Positions 28,229-38,801 of a stretch of DNA of 64,000 nucleotides are shown piece by piece. The DNA is from Paramecium octaurelia (lineage: Eukaryota; Ciliophora; Oligohymenophorea; Peniculida; Parameciidae). The stretch is from NCBI GenBank assembly GCA_905182995.1, contig CAJJDP010000111.1:7427-71426 (forward strand), written 5' to 3'. The stretch's first letter is position 1. Every line of letters begins with the position of its first letter. The notes beneath the pieces were generated by a model. It did no database searches. It was not told where the DNA came from and was given only the letters and a program-made list of their open reading frames with translations. The translations under genes and the position numbers were made by a program.

Positions 28229-28513
28229 ATCTCTATCCGTTTATGGGATGTTAAAACAGTAATTAAATTCTAAATCAAAATAATTTTTACAAATTCATTC
28301 TTTTTTTAGTTCTGCCAGTTTAAAGGTCATCCATGACAAAAATCATATTTAGTTTCATTATTACTTAGGCAAAATTGATCGAAAAATACTTCTTTTTTAT
28401 AGTCTAAGGAGCTTTAGTATTAAATGGAGAATATAATAAATTATTAAGGTGGTGATTTATGATAATTATTCAAATCTGAAGGAAGTTGCATTTTGGAATC
28501 CTTATAAAAGTGA
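28229..28513 (+). pseudogene. 3' fragment of a WD40-family gene
   Basis: It starts abruptly with a perfect WD40 strand (SIRLWDVKT), then gives broken frames matching the C-terminal tail of the gene ending at 27494: QGALVLNGEY against [10 protein letters not shown], and LFKSEGSCILES against [12 protein letters not shown]. It ends in a TGA at 28511-28513. The middle is degenerate with stops. It is a truncated, decayed paralogue lying about 700 nt downstream of the intact gene, probably left by duplication and then partial deletion next to the minisatellite. Confidence 0.7.
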
Positions 28514-29957
28514 AATTTATTACAATTCAAATACATAATATATATTAATTTTTAACCTGATTTTCATAAGTGTGGTTCTTGATTTCTCTGCTTGACTTTT
28601 TTACTTCAACAATATAAAGAGAAGAATCAATTAATAGGGTTGTCTGTATTGACTGTTTTTTTTTGATATTTTCAATTTATCTATAATAAATATCTGATAT
28701 AACAATCCATTATTATTTAAGAAAATAATTTATATTGTCAGGTAATTAATTTCAACCTATTTGAAATATCTACTATGAAATCAATCAAATTGTACTGGTT
28801 CAATGTATTTTATTACTATTGATATTCTTAATTCAAATAAACTTTCTTATTGATACTATGAAAAAAATACTGCGCTATATCACATTATATCTGAAAGTAA
28901 TTTTGAATAAAGTACTCATATAATAAACTAAATTATCATTGTTTCTAATTTGTGTTGATAATGCCATTATTATTCATCTAAATGATACTTCCAGATACTT
29001 AATCTTTATAATATAATCTTAGAATAAACAAGAGAAAATGTGGATAATCTTGATAAGTAATTATTCATACTTAGCGATATAATGAATTATTCAGTAATAT
29101 TATAAATACATAGCTTTTTTTGAATAAATTCACAGAAAACAAATTAAATAGCATATTCATAATCTAAAAGTTTCTTTACATTAAATTATCGTGAACCATC
29201 GGTTGATATCGAAATAGTTTTCTTGGAAATAATAGTTTCTTCTTTTGTAAACTTGTGTTATTCACCTTGATTTCTCTCTAAAGTATAAAAAACAATATCT
29301 TCAAAAGAACAAGAAAAGATTTATAGGGCAGTTTCAATATGATAGTAGGATTTAACAAATGTCTTCCAAATGAATTACCTACTTATTATTTCTGCAGCTT
29401 TAGACTTTAATCAAAAAGCGTACTAGTATACTACAAGATGTAATTAAGACAAAATTAAATTCTAACATGTAGTCATATTCACAATAATTTCAGAACTTTA
29501 TTAAATTATATTCCAAAATCTGTAACGAAAACCAGTGTAAATTATTTTCCAACATATTATGAATTAAGAAATAAAATGTGAAGAAGGAATAAAAAAAGAG
29601 GTTAGAAAAATTAATCTCCGAATTGTACATTTATGATTTGATAGTATTTGTGCGTTAATCTTATTAATAAGTATAAGCTCTGAAATTAAATGGCGTAGAA
29701 CTATGTAATGCAGATATTATCCTTTACATAGTAAAGAGTGCTTACTTTATTGAAAAAAGGACTCCAGCCCATAATATTTGATATTTATATTTAAGACTTT
29801 CTCAAAATAAATCCTTTATAAATTCTTAACAAATTACTAATTAATTTGAGATGAAGATGTATCACCAATATAATAGGAGTATTATTGATATGTTTTTGTT
29901 TCGATCATTATTGACTTCGTAATCATAGATCTCTCCTTCAAAGCTCCTTTTTTGGGT
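28514..29957. other. Long gap, no supportable gene
   Basis: Short ciliate-code stretches with some acidic residues occur (for example around 29170-29280 plus), but TGA stops break every frame and I cannot join them with short GT-AG introns. It may hold another decayed gene. Confidence 0.4.
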
Positions 29958-30323
29958 ATGAAATGTTTTTTTTTGGATATTTTAAAGGAGAATATGAAAC
30001 AATCTTGGATTATAACTGTTCTTAATAATATTTTTTTTAAGCCTCATAATAAAGATTTTTTGAAATCAATTGTTGCGATAATGATAATTTTTACTAATTA
30101 TTTATTACTTAAGTCCTCCTTTTACATTGTAGATATAATTATTTGTGAATATTCATATATCATCAATAAATCCTTCAGCTGGCTTCCAGTCTATTATACT
30201 TCTAATCGGAAATAGGAATATTTAGCTTTTAATATTTAGAGTAGTTATAGTTTTAAAGTCAATTATAAACAAGTTTAGGATAATTAGCCAATACTGAAAA
30301 TACACAGAAATGGTAGATATTGA
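29958..30323 (+). CDS. Possible small hydrophobic protein, unknown
   Basis: An ATG-to-TGA frame of 121 residues in the ciliate code with one hydrophobic stretch (residues about 35-65) and five Gln from TAA/TAG near the end. It is poor in acidic residues and has no recognisable domain. It may be a chance frame in AT-rich DNA or a remnant. Confidence 0.25.
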
Positions 30324-30571
30324 ATAGAAGTATCTTTGGGAACACTTATAGAAATATATTTTGTTGAAAAACAATAATTTATTTAAAAAAATATTCCTGT
30401 ATTTTAAAAATTATGATTACTTATGATTGGTTATGTCGAGATATGCTATTAGGTTTAATAGAATTATTTTGAATTGTTACTTTATATGCATAGTTTTATA
30501 ATAAATAGAATTAATTACTGATGAGACTAGAAATACTTTGAGAAAATATAATTTATATTAAACTATATATT

Positions 30572-31411
30572 ATGTAAAATTAAGCATATGATGAAAATAT
30601 TTGTTTAATGGATGTTACAATTAGACACATTACTTAAGTAATCGAAAATAAATGTGACTAAATTGGAAATTAGTATGAATAACTCAAGGATATAAAAAAA
30701 GCCATATCACAAAAATTATTAGAATTACATGAAATAGAGACGAGATTGAGTTAAACTGAGAGGAAGCAAAATTTATAAATTTAAAAACATTTGTCTTTTG
30801 ATAACTAAGAGTATTAGCAATTGTATGAAGAATACATGCTTGCTAAAATAAAAAACACATAATTTTAGCATCTACTTAAAGAGAATATGCTAAAATCAGA
30901 AGAATTAAAACTTCATAAAAAGCAATTAGTAAAATAGCTGGAATTACATCAAATGATTTGTGAGGAGTTAACTCATTAAAATAGCAAAATATAAAAACAA
31001 TTAAAATAAAAGGTTGATTTTCTCAACAAATTTGGATAATTAGCTCATTCAAAGAAAATAAAAAATGTTGGATCTACTCAATCAATGAAAAACTCAATAT
31101 TCACTTAGTATGAGGATCAATTCGTTGCCACCCAAGTTAACTCCCTTGAAATGCATTATATCGATAATGAAATCCCCTTCTTAATTAAAAAGTGTGAACA
31201 ATATGATGATGTTAATAAACACAAAGACACCGATGATGAGTTAAGCTTACATTTACCTAGAATAGAAAATGGCAAAATAGATATTTTAAACCTTGAATAC
31301 AATTAAGAATAATCAGAGAAAGTAATCTAAAGAACATTATAGGAAGAATTTGATGACTGTTTATCGGATGAAGAACAATCAATATACTTAAATAGTTCAC
31401 TTTTTATTTGA
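30572..31411 (+). CDS. Coiled-coil protein, unknown function
   Basis: An intron-free ciliate-code gene of 279 residues, from ATG 30572 to TGA 31409-31411, with many TAA/TAG Gln codons. Residues about 25-170 are rich in Lys, Glu, Gln and Leu in heptad-like spacing and should form a long coiled coil. The last 100 residues are acidic, with DDELSLHLPR and a clustered Asp/Glu stretch before the end. No signal peptide or membrane segment is visible. It lies 44 nt upstream of the next plus-strand gene, a normal spacing for this genome. A cytoskeletal or scaffold role is possible, but nothing in the sequence proves one. Confidence 0.75.
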
Positions 31412-31455
31412 ATTTACATATTAATAACATAATATTATTAACAAAAATTAAATTT

Positions 31456-32259
31456 ATGTTTAGGTAACATTAAGAGTTTGCTAAAGTTGTCGTAAATGAC
31501 TTTTTGGGAGGACCTAAGGTAATCAAATAATGCCATATAATTAATGCTTAAAAAGGATTAACAGCCTTTTTCGTTGTTTTCCTGATTTGGTGGTATTAAA
31601 ATTTTTCTTTAGGTGCTTATCTATACGTATAATGAAATTTTTTATATTAGTTGGCATTGCATGGTAGCTATGGAATAATTTGGGTTGTCAAAGATTTTAC
31701 ATTTCCAGATCGAACTTTTCAAAATAAAATTACAATTGGTTCATTAATATTTACTACTTTATTATTAAGCTTATATTGGGTTATTGCCTGGTTATAAATA
31801 TCAGGTGGAATACAAAATCCTAGCAACGCTCGTGTAGTGACTGCTATTTTTGCTTATGTTTTTGGAGTTGTGTTAATGATTGTGAGCGATTGCTAAAAAT
31901 ACTATACATTGAAATATAAATAAGGTTTGATTACAGAAGGAATGTTTAAATACAATAGGAATCCTAATTATACAGGTGAAATGATATTGTATTTGTCATT
32001 TGCAATTCTAAGTGGACATTGGTTATCATATACTATATTAATTACAGTCTGGATAGTTGGATTTTATGGGTTTATGATTAATAAAGACATTTCCTTTGCC
32101 AAAAAGTAAGGTTGGAATGAGTATAAAAAATAATCGTATTTATTCTTGTGGAAAATTCATTCAGATGACATCATAAATTATGCATTATATGGAGCCTTGG
32201 TGGCCTATTTGATTTGGGATTACTAAGTAAGTGGAGCCATTTCATTATTGAGAAAATGA
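31456..32259 (+). CDS. Polytopic membrane protein of the ICMT / DUF1295 reductase-like superfamily
   Basis: Two exons; a 24-nt intron (31627-31650) carries the only TGA that would break the frame. The product is 259 residues with about six hydrophobic segments. Near residues 165-180 is FKYNRNPNYTGE, which resembles the RHPNYxGE signature shared by DUF1295 proteins, steroid 5-alpha-reductase-like enzymes and isoprenylcysteine carboxyl methyltransferases, followed by an aromatic C-terminal region with a GWNEYKK motif. In that superfamily this region binds the cofactor (NADPH or S-adenosylmethionine) at the ER membrane. I cannot decide between reductase and methyltransferase. Length fits the DUF1295 family. 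Confidence 0.75.
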
Positions 32260-33233
32260 GTATTTTAGTATTTTAAAACAAAATAATTTATCACAATCAA
32301 AAAGTCAATTTTTGTAAATAATGACTATATAAATTGAAACTTAGGGTCTAATTTCAAATTTGAGATCATTTAATACATATTCAAACACATTAAATCAATA
32401 TTAAAGGATTAAAGCAGTGATGGATTCTCTATCTCCAAGTCTTTTTTAAAATTGTTCCATAGATATTTGAAAACAATCCAAATATTTGATTTCTTAATCG
32501 AAGAATATAAAAATGACTTCAATGGATATTATCACTTTAACTATTTAATTAGTAATTTGAATAAATATTATCTTTTGTTCTTTGAATAATATAACTTAAT
32601 TTTAAGAATAAAATAAGATCTCTTAGTTTTTATAACTGCTTTAAGTGAATATATTCTCCAGTAATAAATACAACGTATTCTATAATATCTTGGATATTTT
32701 GATATATTGATTACTCACCAATAAGTTCTATAAATATTATGTTTATATTAAAATTATTATAGCAAATTCTTATCATTTATAATTCAATAAATCAAATAAT
32801 AAGCATCAAACAAGAAGAGATATTGTTAATATATAAATTTTTGTGAGAGAATCTGTTATTAGGGGCTTCTATAACACAAACCACTTCTAGATTGAGTACT
32901 ATAACTATTATAATATATTAATTCACTCCTTAAACTAGTCAATAGTGTTTCTTAAGGAATTTATAGCTTTAGATAGTATTTCATTTTGAATTTAGATTTC
33001 AAGTAATATGTCAACTTGAGGCTTGTTTACAGATGATGTTCTGGGACGACTGGGTGGTCTCTTTTTTTCAGATGAACGCAATTTATGTTGCTAAATCTTA
33101 TTTAATTTATATTTTATGTAGTACCAGCAATTTATATGGTTATGAATCATCTTCTGATATTCGTTACTGTTTATATTTTAACATAATATTATAATTCGTT
33201 TTTGGAGTGCTTATAATAATTAAATATAATATA
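32260..33233. other. Intergenic; a TGA-free minus-strand frame, no firm gene
   Basis: On the minus strand a frame from about 32775 to the TGA at about 32398 has no stop for about 125 codons and ends in a Glu/Asp-containing stretch (EQFQKRLGDRESI). No start codon is found upstream before an in-frame TGA, and most of it is Ile/Leu/Asn/Tyr-rich as expected of AT-rich non-coding DNA. I leave it uncalled. Confidence 0.35.
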
Positions 33234-34437
33234 ATGAAACACTTTGTTTTGTTAGCCTTGATAACATGCATTTATGCAACATCTATAACTGAAATGAATG
33301 ACAGACTTGCCTCGTATAGTGATCACCCTTTTGGAAAGTCAATGATCAATTTAGTTTCTGCCAACATGAAGACAGGAGGATCCCTCAATGAATTAAAGCA
33401 ACTCTTGTAATAAATTAAGGATGAGCTCATTTCTCTCACTTAGTTACAAGATCAAGAAAATGCCACATTCACTCGTAGAAGCCAAGTTGATTTGGCTAAA
33501 TTATAAGCTACTTTAGAATAAGCATAAGCCGATTTGGGCAATTAAAGATCAGAACAAACAAGCCTTAGCAATGAATTAACAACTCTTTAAACTAGAGTTA
33601 AAGAAGGTAAACTGTTTCTTTATTATTTATTGCAGATTAGGCAGCTTTAGATAGAAATAGTAGAGGAAGTGGTGATGCTTAATCTAGATTGGAAGCAGAA
33701 AATACAGATTTTACAGCTAAGTATCAAGACTACAGTGATGCCATTTTGGCTTGTAAGGAAGCATAAAGATTGCTCATGAATTTAAGAGGTGAAGGAGCAT
33801 CCCTTATTTAGCTTACGTAAATATTCCTTCAATAATTCTTCTTAGTTAAGACACCAAGAGTAATCTCTTATAAACCAAAGAGAATTTCTAAAAAATCAAG
33901 GAAATCTTGGAGGCTCACACTAAAAAGAGTTCTTTAACATTGTTCCAGCCTATTATTGAAGGATTAGCTGAAATGACAACTAAAGTTAACCCAGAAACCC
34001 TTAATAATGTATTAAGTTTGGTTGCTCGTTTGATTACTGCCTTATAGGAAGGACAAGATCAACTTGAAGCAACTCACAAGACACAAGTAAAATGCAGTTT
34101 TTTTTAATTCTTAGATTGAAAACTTGACTAGATTAGGTGATGACTTAAAAAACGAAAAATAAACATTACAAGTTTCATTAGCCACTGCAAACAATAGACT
34201 TAAGGAAATATAATCTAGATTGAATGAATTAGATGGATTAATTAATATTTCAAATGCTTTGGTAGAAGTCACCTAATTAAACATTTAAGATGCTACTAAA
34301 ATTAATGAATTGGAAGACTCAGAATACAGCAATCAAAAGGTTAGTAGGTATTAAATTTCAAAAAATTAAATAGATAAACCGAAATTGATATCGTTGACAG
34401 ATTAATCGAATATATCAATCAAAAATTATCTGAATGA
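33234..34437 (+). CDS. Trichocyst matrix protein precursor
   Basis: Five exons with introns at 33607-33635, 33817-33845, 34087-34114 and 34348-34373 (29, 29, 28, 26 nt); spliced length 1092 nt, 363 residues. It starts with a clear signal peptide (MKHFVLLALITCIYA). The rest is hydrophilic, low in Cys and dominated by heptad-like Leu/Gln/Glu helices, as in the Paramecium trichocyst matrix proteins (TMP/T-series). Those are secreted to trichocysts, cleaved, and packed as crystalline coiled coils that expand on exocytosis. Length matches the family's usual 350-400 residues. It is one member of a large multigene family, so I give no symbol. Confidence 0.9.
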
Positions 34438-34570
34438 GTTGAAACAATTATATACAAATAATATTTCTAATAAAGTTTAAATTATAATCCTATTATTTCT
34501 AATTGCTAATAATTTTTAATTGTAAAAATTTATTTTCATTTCTATTAATTGATTAATTAAATAAAAGAAT

Positions 34571-35223
34571 ATGTCTGAAGCAGATTAGGGTTTAAATAGG
34601 ATGGAATATCAAACTTATAAAATCATTAAAGAATAAAATGATTAACAAAAAATACAGTCTGAAAAAAAAATTGCTGAAATTTCTGAATTGAGGAATTACG
34701 AACTGTAATTATTAGGGGAAAAACAACAGAATATTGAGATATTGAGTTAAAGAGAATAAGTCTATATAATATATTAATATAGGAAATTAATAACTAGCAA
34801 TAAGATATAAATAATATCAGAACCACCTAAGATTTTGAAATTTATAGATTACAAAATTAACTAAGTTCATTCCAATAGAGATATATAGAATAGGAAAAAA
34901 AAAATGACATTTTATTCCATTTAGAATAATTCAGAAAACCAAATATATATTTTTGTGATGTAAAGAACATTATAAAATTATAGATTGAAAAAGGGTTGGA
35001 TAACATTATTTCTGTTAAGTTTGTATTCGAATAAAGCCTCAAGATTGAAAAAATAGATGCCCAAATTATTAAAAATTAAGTGGATATTTTTGCTTTGTTA
35101 TAGAATAATGATATTTCTCATATAGTAAAACACAAAGTCTAATTGGACTCTTAGAATATGATATGTTTGGCAAAAGTAGTTTAAGGAAATGAAGTTACAT
35201 TCTAAATTCAATCAGCCCCATGA
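34571..35223 (+). CDS. Small coiled-coil protein, unknown
   Basis: ATG 34571 to TGA 35221-35223 with one 23-nt intron (34760-34782, starting GTC), giving 209 residues. Residues 1-105 are Gln/Glu/Lys-rich and helical. The second half has a mixed pattern (NIIKLQIEKGLDNIISVKF) and ends in GNEVTFQIQSAP. The intron is supported because removing it joins two frames of the same coding character. I recognise no family. It lies 133 nt after the trichocyst matrix gene and 59 nt before the next plus-strand gene. Confidence 0.7.
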
Positions 35224-35282
35224 AATATTTATTATATTTATAATGGAGAAGAATAAATTATTGTTAATTATATAATGATAAT

Positions 35283-36083
35283 ATGTTAAATTAAACCATG
35301 ACTTAGAAACTAAATTCGGATTAAATTCCTTAGCAAACTAATAAATTAAGAAGTATGAATTCCATCCTTTAATTCAACGAATAAAACCAAACACTACTAT
35401 TGTTGAATATTGATATAAGCTGGCTAAAAATTTAAGCATTTTGTTGTAAAACCAGAGGTCAATTTCAGGATAAATTACAAGCAGATTTGACAATGCGAAA
35501 TCTCAGTATTAAGCATTCAATATAAAGTTGGTGTAAAAAGAAAAATAACTATGAGGAGTTTAAAGTTCCTATTAACAAATTACCATCTTAACATACATAA
35601 CAATATTAATTAAATCAAAGGTTTTAAGAATAAAAATCAGTTGGATTGCCCTTACTCAAACCCTTATCCTTTGCCTTTACTTAAATTTAAAAGAAATACA
35701 AGTAAATTAAGAGTTCTAAACGAAAAAAAACGCCTTTGCAATTGTCTGCAGTACAATGTCCAATAAATACTGTAGAATTCAAAAAACAGGATATCAATAA
35801 ACCTATAACATCTCGATTGCACTCTAACAGACTTAAAACAGTTATTGAGATTAAAATTCTATAAGATAATAAATACTTTATGATTTCAGAATAAGGAAAG
35901 GAAATAAATACCTTTTAACCTTAAACAAAAGGTAGAGATTAAGTAGAAACTTTATATTCATAGTTTTTTGGAAGTATTAATAGAAAAAGAGCTGTCACTA
36001 TTTGTAATGGGTCAGCAAATGAAATTGAGTTTGATTATAAATCAACAAATTTGGAAGATAAAATAAAAATCCATAAATTTTGA
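35283..36083 (+). CDS. Basic protein, unknown
   Basis: An intron-free frame of 266 residues from ATG 35283 to TGA 36081-36083, with very many TAA/TAG Gln codons. The N-terminal two thirds is basic and Gln/Lys/Ser-rich with low complexity. A more ordered stretch near the end includes TVIEIKILQDNKYFMI and SQFFGSINRKRAVTI. No known domain, signal peptide or membrane segment is seen. Its stop lies 35 nt from the stop of the convergent SEC14-like gene. Confidence 0.65.
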
Positions 36084-36118
36084 TATTTCTTATATCTATG
36101 AATAAAATTATACTAATT

Positions 36119-37559
36119 TCAAAATATTATGCAAGCAGCATTATCTTCTTCTGCTTATTCAGCTGTTAATCTTCCTTTTGCATTTTGGGGTTGACCTTAA
36201 ACAGATTAAGGCTTAACAGTTTAAGTTCGAATTTACTCACTTAAGATTTCATCTTATTCATTTCCTTCAAAAATCATCTAGCTTTGTTTATATTTATAAC
36301 TTTTCATTACTTCTGCCTATTTCTGTTACAGAATGGTTTATTGTACTTGAAATTCATACTCTTTTTTCATTATTTCTGCTTAAGTTAGTCGATTATATTT
36401 AGAAATGTTTTTTATAGGTTCTTTTGAAATTTCTGTTGGTCTATAAACTTTAAAGTCATTAACTTCTTGTTATGGGTAAACAGAGAAATCTCTCTCAATT
36501 TTTGATTTTGTCATTTTAAGGGTCTCTGTAGGTTATACTTATTTTGTCACAGTTTCTTAGAAAGTGTTTTAAGCTTAAATGCTTTGTTTAGTCTATATTT
36601 AAATCTATTGTTATTGTTATTAATTCATAGATTCTAAAAGCTTTAAAGGTTCAGTTAATTATTTTCCTTCAGGTATGGTATTTAAAGGTGGAAAATACTT
36701 TTTTACTTCTATTCTTCCTCCATATTTCCTTTCTAATTATGTAGGTTCATAATATTTTTTAAATTAATTAATGTCAGATACAATTATTATCTTCTTTTTG
36801 TTAAAAACGTGCTCTAAAAATTCAGCCCATCCCAATTATATACTTAAGGAAGGGTGTAAAATAAATATTTTATCTACAGTGCATGGAAAATTTTAATACA
36901 TTAATTAAAATAAAGAATAATACTCTTATAATTTAACATTTAAAACACATTTCTCCTTAAGATCGATAATAATATTCCAATTTTCAATTTTACCATCAAA
37001 AAAGCAATAATCTTCCATTATTATACATAAAATGCTAAGAGCCCGTTTTAAGAGTTCCACATTAACAGTTGTGATTTAATCACAATTAATAATCAACGTA
37101 GGTCTATATTATTTATCTCTTCCTAGAATGTAGACAATACCTTTATTCTATTATATACATGAAATTACATAAATATCTAGAACATCTTAATCAAATTCAT
37201 AATTTTTTGGTTCTCGTAACCAACTTAAATGACTTCTTAGCATGTCTTTAGTATTTTCAATATTGAAATTATTAGCGTATAGATAACGTAAAAGCACTTC
37301 GTCTGTTTATGAGCTAGTTCATAAATCATTATACTCAGGATTTATTTCAATTTTATAAGCTGCAAGATTATCTTTAAGCTATTGCAATAGCTTGCGTTCG
37401 TCTTGAGATATCGGAACATTTTTAAAAATCCTTCTAACAGGCTCTTTAGGATCATTTTTTCGTATATATTCCTCTACTATTTATTTTATAATTACCAGGA
37501 TGTTAGACTTATTTTGCCAAAATTGGTGGCAGTCGTAGATATTCCATTTCTTCCATCAT
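36119..37559 (-). CDS. SEC14-like protein (CRAL-TRIO domain)
   Basis: Minus strand, ATG at 37559, TGA at 36121-36119, two introns (37474-37495, 22 nt, with a possible 19-nt alternative acceptor; 37314-37334, 21 nt); 465 residues. After a short N-terminal CRAL-TRIO-N helix (DEVLLRYLYANNFNIE) comes the lipid-binding fold: a GRDKQYRPTLIIN strand, a long helix, IIIDLKEKC, and the PCTVDKIFILHPS motif typical of SEC14 domains, over residues about 95-260. The remaining 200 residues are Gln/Lys-rich tail. SEC14 proteins move phosphatidylinositol or similar lipids between membranes. The 21-nt intron is three codons long in phase and contains an in-frame TGA, so failure to splice would stop translation. 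Confidence 0.85.
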
Positions 37560-38801
37560 TTTGATTATACTTAAAAATTATTATTATAAATTGAGAAATA
37601 TTAATGAATATTTTGCTTGAATTTTATACCTACAAAATAATTGTTAGTAAATTACTTTATTCAAAGAATAGAGGCATTAGGAAAAGATTTTAGATAACAT
37701 TAATTTGTAATTCTAAGAAAAAAGAAAATCATATTAAAAATCAGATTTTTATAAGAAATCATATAATTGATTGAACAATAACATAAATTTATTCTCTAAA
37801 TTTAATTAATATAATCGAAGTAATCCTATATCAAAGCTAATTAATTTAGAAATAGGATAATATATAACTATCTAATATCAATGTAAACCAAAAATAACTA
37901 AATGAATGATCTTAATATTCTCTATTCAATAATTTCAAGTATTCTCTATATTTCGAAAGCATTTAGTGTTGCTATTTCACAGCTTTTGTTTCAATAGTTA
38001 CAGATTTTAAGAGCAAATTATTGATAAAATTTTGAAGTAAGAGATTTACGATAAAATATATATGATGAGTTGCTCATTGATTGCTAACCCTTCGTTTTTG
38101 ATAATCGTTTTTGTTATTTCTTTACTTTATTATTAATTCGATATTTCAAGTATAAATTTGACTTTCCATTAATTATTTGAATAAGACAACTATCCTTTTT
38201 AGGTGTTGTTTCATTATTCTTTAGAAAATAATCATTAATTTAACTTGCCATCGTCAGATTGTAAAAGAATCTTAGTTATCATTATATAATAATCTCAGTA
38301 GGGTTTCTTAATACAAACAGAGCTTATATATTCTATTTGGAACATATGAAATAATTCTATATATTTTCAAATTTATTTATTGATAAGCTGTGGAAATTGC
38401 TTTAAAAAAAAATTCAATATAGCAATAAAGGTACATAGGAATGAAATATTAGTGAATTAAATTGAATATTTAGAATCAATCTCATGATTGATTCAAAAGA
38501 GAATACTGTTGATTTGGATGAATGCCTTTCATTTAACTAGAATTATTAAATAAATCATTATTTTAATTATCCCTTATAATAAATTCCTAAATTTAAGGAT
38601 GTTTAATTATGAAATCAATTGGTGATATGTAAAAATAAATCATAATTGATCCTGTAAATGAAGAACTATAGGAATTAGTAATTGATTGGAAATGAGAGGG
38701 AATTTAAGTATATTTGAAAATTCGAATAATCGAGATTTATATGTTTAAATAATTTTGATGATTTTAATATTTAAAAATACAAAATTTGTGATAAAAAAAC
38801 A
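37560..38801. other. Divergent intergenic region with a broken small frame
   Basis: About 1.2 kb between two divergently transcribed genes, long for this genome. At 38483-38695 a plus-strand frame with coding character starts at an ATG (MIDSKENTVDLDECLSF...) and continues after a one-base frame change as IIIDPVNEELQELVIDWK before TGA. It may be a small gene with an indel or the end of a lost gene. The segment from 38659 on is the left copy of the 1.34-kb duplication. The rest is AT-rich and featureless and should hold both promoters. Confidence 0.4.
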
